Origin: Stenotrophomonas maltophilia
Lineage (GTDB): Bacteria; Pseudomonadota; Gammaproteobacteria; Xanthomonadales; Xanthomonadaceae
Assembly: GCA_002435595.1 (NCBI GenBank)
Contig: DJBL01000179.1
Span: 374-28,079, forward strand
Length of the DNA: 27,706 nucleotides
Reading direction: 5' to 3'
Of this stretch, positions 23,350 to 27,706 are shown piece by piece; positions within the stretch are counted from its first letter, which is position 1, and each line of letters opens with the position of its first letter. A program made the translations under genes and the position numbers. The notes beneath the pieces were generated by a model, which ran no database searches, had not been told where the DNA came from, and saw nothing but the letters and a program-made list of their open reading frames with translations.

Positions 23350-23565
23350 CACATTCGCGCACCGCAAGCACGGCGGGCAGAAAGCACGCGATCGTTGCAG
23401 ACCCGTGCGAAGGTCGCGCAGCGCGAAACGCAGGGGCCGTGATCACGCAAGTAGCAGCGGAGAACCGATGTGACGCATCAAACAGCAAAGCGCGATGTTG
23501 TTCAGCCTCATGCCATAACCGAACGTTGACGGCGCATCGGCAGTCGATCGGGATGCGACCCTACC
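23350..23565. repeat. Decayed, internally deleted third copy of the 298-bp unit
   Basis: From about 23405 on the segment aligns with the 3' part of the unit: GCGAAGGTCGCGCAGCGCG, GGCCGTGATCACGC and GATGTGACGCATC correspond to blocks in units 1 and 2, and the final 25-bp block (23541-23565) is identical. The coding part is mostly lost. Divergence is far greater than between units 1 and 2, so this copy is older. Confidence 0.7.
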
Positions 23566-23585
23566 AGGCAGTACAGACCACACCC

Positions 23586-23729
23586 CCGTTCCCCATTCCC
23601 CATTCCCATTCCCCATCCCCAACTCCATTCCCCATCTCCATTCCCATTCCCATCCCGCATCCCGCATCCCGCATCCGGCTTCCCGCATCCCGCATCCCGC
23701 ATCCGGCATCCGGCATCCGGCATCCGGCG
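23586..23729. repeat. C-rich and heptamer simple-repeat tract
   Basis: The first half is variations on CCCCATT with almost no G on the plus strand. The second half is tandem heptamers CATCCCG turning into CATCCGG. On the minus strand this gives more than ten runs of three or four G separated by short loops, a G-quadruplex-forming pattern. Open frames through it encode only heptamer-derived repeats and are not genes. Confidence 0.9.
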
Positions 23730-23813
23730 CACGAAACCATGACGTGCAAGGCGAGCACCCAGCGTTGCAGCAACGACGCCGTTGCCTTCCCAACGCGCAG
23801 AAAGAGTGTCAGA

Positions 23814-23918
23814 GGGTGGTGCGGGTGGGTTGGCGGGACCGTTGGGCGCCATGGATGGCGCCCACGAGCCCCCAGGGATGGGTTCACGGCGTGTCCTGCC
23901 AACCCACCCGCACCACCC
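23814..23918. repeat. 105-bp element bounded by a perfect 21-bp inverted repeat
   Basis: The left arm (23814-23834) and right arm (23898-23918) are exact reverse complements; pairing extends inward by four more pairs after one G-T position. An inner 9-bp hairpin, GGGCGCCAT with ATGGCGCCC (23844-23863), lies in the left half of the interior. There is no coding capacity. The inner segment resembles intergenic repeats I associate with Xanthomonadaceae, from memory only. Confidence 0.85.
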
Positions 23919-23935
23919 AGCCCCTCAGTGCCGGC

Positions 23936-24026
23936 ACGTTGGCTGTTGACGTTGGCTGTTGACGTTGGCTGTTGACGTTGGCTGTTGACGTTGGCTGTTG
24001 ACGTTGGCTGTTGACGTTGGCTGTTG
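23936..24026. repeat. 13-bp tandem repeat array, seven perfect copies
   Basis: ACGTTGGCTGTTG is repeated seven times without change, followed by a degenerate partial copy (24027-24036) and an imperfect GCTGTC...GACAGC inverted repeat up to 24055. It ends next to the dinB stop codon (24061). The unit length is not a multiple of three and the array is intergenic. It is a likely variable-number locus. Confidence 0.95.
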
Positions 24027-24060
24027 AAGTTGGCTGTCAGCTGTCAGCAGACAGCAAAAC

Positions 24061-25143
24061 TCACCCACCCTCCAAATGATCAAACAGCCCAGGCTGACTC
24101 ACCGCCTCGCGCTCGCGAAACCCACCCAACCCAACCCCCACCAACCGATACCGCGTCTCCGCCGGCAGATCCACCCGCGCCCGCAACGCCAGCGCGATAT
24201 TGCGCACCTCCTCACCCGATTCCGGTGGCGACTCCGGCGTAAAACTCCGCGTAATGATCCGAAACTGCGACGTCTTCAACTTCAGCACCACCGTATGCCC
24301 CACCCGCTCGGTCTTGCGCGTCGCCGCCCACGTCTTCCCGGCCAGCTCCACGATCGCCGCGTCCAACGCCTCCAGCGGCAGATCCTCGGCAAACGTATCT
24401 TCCGATGAAATCGACTGCACCGGCTGGTCCGGCTCCACCGCCCGCTCATCGATCCCGCGCGCACGGCTGTACAACCGCGCACCGAAACTCCCGAACCGCC
24501 CCTCCAGCTGCTCCAACGGCAGCGCCCGCAGATCGCCCACCGTCACGATCCCCAGCTCGGCCAGCTTGGCCTCCATCACTTTGCCCACCCCCGGCACGCG
24601 ATTGACCGGCAACGGCGTCAGGAAACGCTCCACCCGGTGCGGCGGCACCACGAACTGACCGTCCGGCTTGCGCCAGTCTGATGCGATTTTGGCCAGGAAC
24701 TTGTTCGGCGCGATCCCCGCCGACGCCGTCAACGACGTCTCTTCGCGAATCTGCCCGCGGATGATCGCCGCGATCTCCGTCGCCACCGTCATCCCGCCCT
24801 TGTGCACCGTCACATCCAGATACGCCTCATCCAACGACAACGGCTCCACCAGATCCGTATGCCGCAGGAAAATCTCCCGTACCTGCCGCGACACCGCCTT
24901 GTACCGCGCGAAATCCGGCGGCACGAACACCGCATCCGGACACAGCCGCTCCGCGCGCAACGCCGGCATCGCCGAACGGATGCCAAACACCCGCGCCTCG
25001 TAGGACGCCGCGCATACCACCGATCGCGCGCCTTTCCACGCCACCACCACCGGCCGCCCGCGCAGCGACGGATCGTCGCGCTGCTCCACCGACGCGTAGA
25101 ACGCGTCCATGTCCACATGGATGATTTTGCGCAGAACGGACAC
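24061..25143 (-). CDS. dinB: DNA polymerase IV (DinB, Y family)
   Basis: A 360-residue translesion polymerase. The metal-binding residues are D11 in HVDMDAFYASVE and D105-E106 in SLDEAYLDV; F15-Y16 form the steric-gate region. SAGIAPNKFLAKIASD and the helix-hairpin-helix VPGVGKVMEAKL are present. The C-terminus SQPGLFDHL is a beta-clamp-binding motif. The start is a GTG at 25143, giving the standard MSVLRKIIHVDMDAF-type N-terminus; no better start exists nearby. I saw no SOS box upstream. The gene diverges from fabA and ends next to the 13-bp repeat array. Confidence 0.96.
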   Translation of the reverse strand: MSVLRKIIHVDMDAFYASVEQRDDPSLRGRPVVVAWKGARSVVCAASYEARVFGIRSAMPALRAERLCPDAVFVPPDFARYKAVSRQVREIFLRHTDLVEPLSLDEAYLDVTVHKGGMTVATEIAAIIRGQIREETSLTASAGIAPNKFLAKIASDWRKPDGQFVVPPHRVERFLTPLPVNRVPGVGKVMEAKLAELGIVTVGDLRALPLEQLEGRFGSFGARLYSRARGIDERAVEPDQPVQSISSEDTFAEDLPLEALDAAIVELAGKTWAATRKTERVGHTVVLKLKTSQFRIITRSFTPESPPESGEEVRNIALALRARVDLPAETRYRLVGVGLGGFREREAVSQPGLFDHLEGG

Positions 25144-25260
25144 GTCGGGAAGGCTCGGACCTGGAAGCGGATGGCTAGATGAACAAGATTACAGCCACAC
25201 GCCTGAGTATGGTCTTTTCATAACAACAACATGCGTTTTTCAAGCTGAAAACACTACGCC

Positions 25261-25280
25261 AGCGTACGGTTAAAACGTTT
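25261..25280. promoter_or_regulatory. Candidate operator upstream of fabA
   Basis: AGCGTACGGTTAAAACGTTT is an imperfect palindrome in the 243-bp dinB-fabA gap. AGCGTAC recalls the half-site of FabR operators upstream of E. coli fabA and fabB. The similarity is partial and from memory. The rest of the gap (25144-25386) is relatively AT-rich, with no gene seen. Confidence 0.3.
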
Positions 25281-25331
25281 GATTGAATCACTTTTCCTCT
25301 GCACTCTTGCGCACTTGTATCCAAGCAACAT

Positions 25332-25350
25332 AGCCGACCCACGGCCGGCT
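25332..25350. repeat. REP-type palindrome upstream of fabA
   Basis: AGCCGACC (25332-25339), loop CAC, GGCCGGCT (25343-25350), with one mispaired position. It lies 36 bp before the fabA start, inside the likely 5' leader, which is unusual because the other copies are at gene 3' ends. Confidence 0.65.
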
Positions 25351-25386
25351 TTACCCGATGGCAACTTCTTCAGGATTGCGCTTTCC

Positions 25387-25902
25387 ATGACTCGTCTCCA
25401 CGCGTTCTCGCGCGAACAACTGCTGGCCAGCGCCCGCGGTGAACTGTTCGGCCCGGGCAGCGGTCGCCTGCCCAACGATCCGATGCTGATGTTCGATCGC
25501 ATCACCGACATCCGCGACGACGGCGGCCCCCACGGCAAGGGCCTGGTACGCGCCGAACTGGATATCCGCCCGGACCTGTGGTTCTTCGGCTGCCATTTCA
25601 TCGGCGATCCGGTCATGCCCGGTTGCCTGGGCCTGGATGCCATGTGGCAGCTCACCGGTTTCTACCTCACCTGGCTGGGTGCGCCCGGTCGTGGCCGCGC
25701 CCTGGGCTGCGGTGAAGTGAAGTTCACCGGCCAGGTGTTGCCCGAGGCCAAGCTGGTCAGCTACGAGATCGACATTACCCGCGTCATCAACCGCAAGCTG
25801 GTGATGGCCCAGGCCGACGCCCGCATGCTGGTGGACGGCCGCGAAATCTATTCCGCCAAAGACCTCCGCGTAGGTCTGTTCACCTCCACCGAGAACTTCT
25901 GA
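25387..25902 (+). CDS. fabA: 3-hydroxydecanoyl-ACP dehydratase/isomerase FabA
   Basis: A 171-residue cytoplasmic enzyme that dehydrates 3-hydroxydecanoyl-ACP and isomerises trans-2- to cis-3-decenoyl-ACP, the branch point for unsaturated fatty acids. Catalytic H70 in FFGCHFIGDPVMPG and D84 in LGLDAMWQ have the same numbers as in E. coli FabA, which supports the ATG at 25387. The remaining family blocks (GCGEVKFTGQVLP) are intact. It forms an operon with fabB (TGATG stop/start overlap). Confidence 0.97.
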   Translation: MTRLHAFSREQLLASARGELFGPGSGRLPNDPMLMFDRITDIRDDGGPHGKGLVRAELDIRPDLWFFGCHFIGDPVMPGCLGLDAMWQLTGFYLTWLGAPGRGRALGCGEVKFTGQVLPEAKLVSYEIDITRVINRKLVMAQADARMLVDGREIYSAKDLRVGLFTSTENF

Positions 25903-27110
25903 TGCGTCGCGTCGTCATTACCGGAATGGGCATCACCTCGTGCCTGGGCAACGATCTGGACACGGTGTCCAATGCACTGCGTGAAGGCCGCGCCGGCATC
26001 CGCACCCTGCCCGACCACGCCGAAGCCGGCCTGCGCAGCCACGTCGGCGGCAACATCGAGCTGGACCTGGACGCGCAGATCGACCGCAAGGTCAAGCGCT
26101 TCATGAGCGATGCCTCGGCCTATGCCTACATCGCCATGCGCGATGCGATCGCCGATGCCGGCCTGGATGAAAGCCAGGTCGCCAACCCGCGCACCGGCCT
26201 GATCGCCGGCTCCGGCGGCGGCTCCAGCCAGTGGCAGGTCGAATCGGCCGACATCCTGCGCGCGCGTGGCGTGCGCAAGGTCGGCCCGTACATGGTGCCG
26301 CGCACGATGTGCTCGACCGTGTCGGCCTGCCTGGCCACCGCCTTCCAGATCAAGGGCCTGAGCTATTCGCTGTCGGCCGCGTGCGCCACCTCGGCCCATT
26401 GCATCGGCGCGGCCGCCGACCTGATCCGCCACGGCGCCCAGGACGTGATGTTCGCCGGCGGGGGTGAAGACCTGCACTGGTCGATGAGCGTGATGTTCGA
26501 CGCCATGGGCGCGCTGTCCACCCGCTTCAACGACACCCCGGCCACTGCCTCGCGTCCGTATGACAAGGACCGCGACGGCTTCGTCATCGCCGGTGGCGGC
26601 GGCATGCTGGTGCTGGAGGACTACGACCACGCCGTGGCCCGTGGTGCGCGCATCTACGCCGAGCTGGTCGGCTACGGCGTCACCTCCGACGGTGCCGACA
26701 TGGTCGCCCCGTCCGGTGAAGGCGCGGTGCGCTGCATGAACATGGCCATGGCCAACCTGAGCGGCCCGATCGACTATCTCAACACGCACGGCACCTCCAC
26801 CCCGTTGGGTGATGTCACCGAGCTGAAGGCGGTACGCGAAGTGTTCGGCGAGGCGATCCCGCCGCTGTCCTCGACCAAGGCGCTGTCCGGCCATTCGCTG
26901 GGCGCGGCGAGCGTGCATGAAGCGATCTACTGCCTGCTGATGATGCGCGATGGCTTCATCGCCGGCTCGGCCAACATCGGCGAGCTGGACCCGCTGGTGG
27001 AGGGCTTCCCGATCGTGCGCGCCAGCCAGGACGCCCAGTTGAACACGGTGATGTCCAACAGCTTCGGCTTCGGCGGCACCAACGCGGCCCTGGTATTCGG
27101 CCGGGTGTGA
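25902..27110 (+). CDS. fabB: Beta-ketoacyl-ACP synthase I FabB
   Basis: A 402-residue condensing enzyme that elongates cis-3-decenoyl-ACP made by FabA and so commits carbon to unsaturated fatty acids. The Cys-His-His triad is C161 in SAACATSAHC, H296 in NTHGTSTPLGD and H331 in SGHSLGA, with K326; each is two below the E. coli FabB numbers. The C-terminal NSFGFGGTNA is present. The start ATG shares one base with the fabA stop. A strong terminator follows 21 nt after the stop, closing the fabAB operon. Confidence 0.97.
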   Translation: MRRVVITGMGITSCLGNDLDTVSNALREGRAGIRTLPDHAEAGLRSHVGGNIELDLDAQIDRKVKRFMSDASAYAYIAMRDAIADAGLDESQVANPRTGLIAGSGGGSSQWQVESADILRARGVRKVGPYMVPRTMCSTVSACLATAFQIKGLSYSLSAACATSAHCIGAAADLIRHGAQDVMFAGGGEDLHWSMSVMFDAMGALSTRFNDTPATASRPYDKDRDGFVIAGGGGMLVLEDYDHAVARGARIYAELVGYGVTSDGADMVAPSGEGAVRCMNMAMANLSGPIDYLNTHGTSTPLGDVTELKAVREVFGEAIPPLSSTKALSGHSLGAASVHEAIYCLLMMRDGFIAGSANIGELDPLVEGFPIVRASQDAQLNTVMSNSFGFGGTNAALVFGRV

Positions 27111-27131
27111 TGCGCGGTTGATGCAGCGACG

Positions 27132-27164
27132 AAAAAGCCCGGCCCTGTGCCGGGCTTTTTTTTT
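27132..27164 (+). terminator. Rho-independent terminator of fabAB
   Basis: AAAAAGCCCGGC (27132-27143) pairs with GCCGGGCTTTTT (27149-27160) across a 5-nt loop; nine T residues run from 27156 to 27164. Confidence 0.96.
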
Positions 27165-27199
27165 GTGCCCGGGTGTGGCGCGGTCAATGTCATTCAGGA

Positions 27200-27706
27200 A
27201 ACCGACCCCACCAGCGCGCGCGATGCGCCCTTCGACCGATGCGGCATGCCGCCGGTGTCACCTGCCACGCGACAGGCCGGACGCGGCCCGCCTCGGGCCC
27301 GTGCGTCGGCCACCGACGGTAGGGTCGCTCCCCGGACGACTGCACGTGCCGTGTCCCGGCCGAGGGTGGGCATGACCTTGGCCGGAGCGGATGTTTGCAC
27401 GGGGAATTGGAGCGGTCTTCGGCGAAGGTCATGCGTTCGTCGTGCCGATCAGCGATAGCGGCGGTCGTTTGGGAACCGACCCTACCAGGTGCGCGATGCG
27501 CCCTTTGACTGATGCGGCATGCCGCAGGTGTCACCTGCCACGCGACAGGCCGGACACGGCCCGCCTCTGGGCCCGTGCGTCGGCCACCGACGGTAGGGTC
27601 GCTCCCCAGACGACTGCACGTACCGTGTCCCGGCCGAGGGTGGGCATGACCCTGGCCGGAGCCGGTCTTTTGCGGGGGGAGCCGACGCGGTCGTCGGCAG
27701 AGGTCA
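27200..27706. repeat. Non-coding tandem repeat, period about 274 bp, runs off the window
   Basis: Unit A (27200-27473) and unit B (27474 to beyond 27706) align over their length with single-base indels that compensate. Each contains a 12-bp palindrome GCGGCATGCCGC (27241-27252, 27514-27525) and CGACC(C/T)-type ends: CGACCCTACC at 27477-27486 is inverted as GGTAGGGTCG at 27592-27601, and the same pair with one mismatch occurs at 27203-27212 and 27318-27327. Open frames on both strands pass through but have no ribosome-binding site and no recognisable domain. No gene is seen from 27165 to the end. Confidence 0.85.

Noticed and set aside
23443..23902. Minus-strand frames encoding repetitive Gly-Cys-Arg-Met-Pro-Asp-Ala peptides
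   Set aside because: The repeats arise from the heptamer DNA repeat, which reads similarly in several frames. There is no start signal or family resemblance.
23936..24026. Possible CRISPR array
   Set aside because: The 13-bp units are directly adjacent without spacers, and no cas genes are present.
25144..25386. SOS (LexA) box controlling dinB
   Set aside because: No TTAGTA-N-TACTAA-type or CTG-N10-CAG site was found by eye near the dinB start.
27190..27534. A 114-codon minus-strand frame across the terminal repeats
   Set aside because: It runs through the structured tandem units and repeats with them; no ribosome-binding site and no recognised domain.

Overview
The window is GC-rich, densely packed chromosomal DNA from a gammaproteobacterium of the Xanthomonadaceae, most likely Stenotrophomonas or a close relative. 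The evidence is the short GTAG-headed palindromes with an AGCCGACC/GGTCGGCT stem (positions 9-27, 51-73, 89-107, 13291-13309, 19516-19537, 21939-21961, 25332-25350), the many TonB-dependent receptors and exported proteins, and the gene content. No phage, transposase, plasmid, CRISPR array or tRNA was seen. Species-level assignment is inference.

Layout, left to right. (1) 1-5427: three small palindromes, then a minus-strand pair made of a TonB-dependent receptor followed by a secreted M14-type zinc carboxypeptidase. The receptor diverges from queD (5614-5967), and the shared intergenic region holds two near-identical 20-bp direct repeats. (2) 6098-6540: a small phasin-like gene with a striking inverted repeat over its promoter and a strong terminator. 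(3) 6604-10001, minus strand: OmpR-type response regulator, sensor kinase and an exported alpha/beta hydrolase. (4) 10147-13223, plus strand and divergent from the two-component system: msrB (Tat lipoprotein), a DipZ-like CcdA-thioredoxin fusion and msrA, an extracytoplasmic methionine-sulfoxide repair operon. (5) 13475-17103: a MocR-type regulator, bioD, a free-methionine-(R)-sulfoxide reductase (GAF type), a TfoX-C-like protein and a histidine phosphatase of the CobC type. (6) 17294-19472: a cobalamin riboswitch and btuB. (7) 19545-22922: gph-type phosphatase, a LysR regulator divergent from an NAD(P)-binding oxidoreductase, and an exported metallo-beta-lactamase-fold protein. (8) 22754-24060: about 1.3 kb of repeats: a 298-bp tandem duplication that carries the 3' end of the preceding gene, a decayed third copy, a C-rich/heptamer tract, a 105-bp inverted-repeat element and a 13-bp tandem array. 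(9) 24061-27110: dinB on the minus strand, then fabA-fabB with an overlapping stop/start and a strong terminator. (10) 27200-27706: a second tandem array (period about 274 bp) of structured non-coding DNA that runs off the end.

How the genes work together. The most coherent functional block is oxidant defence of methionine. MsrB and MsrA both lack a resolving cysteine and sit either side of a membrane electron carrier with an external CxxC thioredoxin domain, so DipZ is the obvious reductant. A two-component system diverges from the operon, and a cytoplasmic free-methionine sulfoxide reductase lies 2.5 kb away. A B12 block (CobC-like phosphatase, riboswitch, btuB) adjoins it. The receptor/peptidase pair looks like a nutrient-scavenging unit. 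I see no wholly unknown multi-gene system. The least explained DNA is the two repeat tracts at 22754-24060 and 27200-27706 and the tandem operator-like repeats at 5492-5542.
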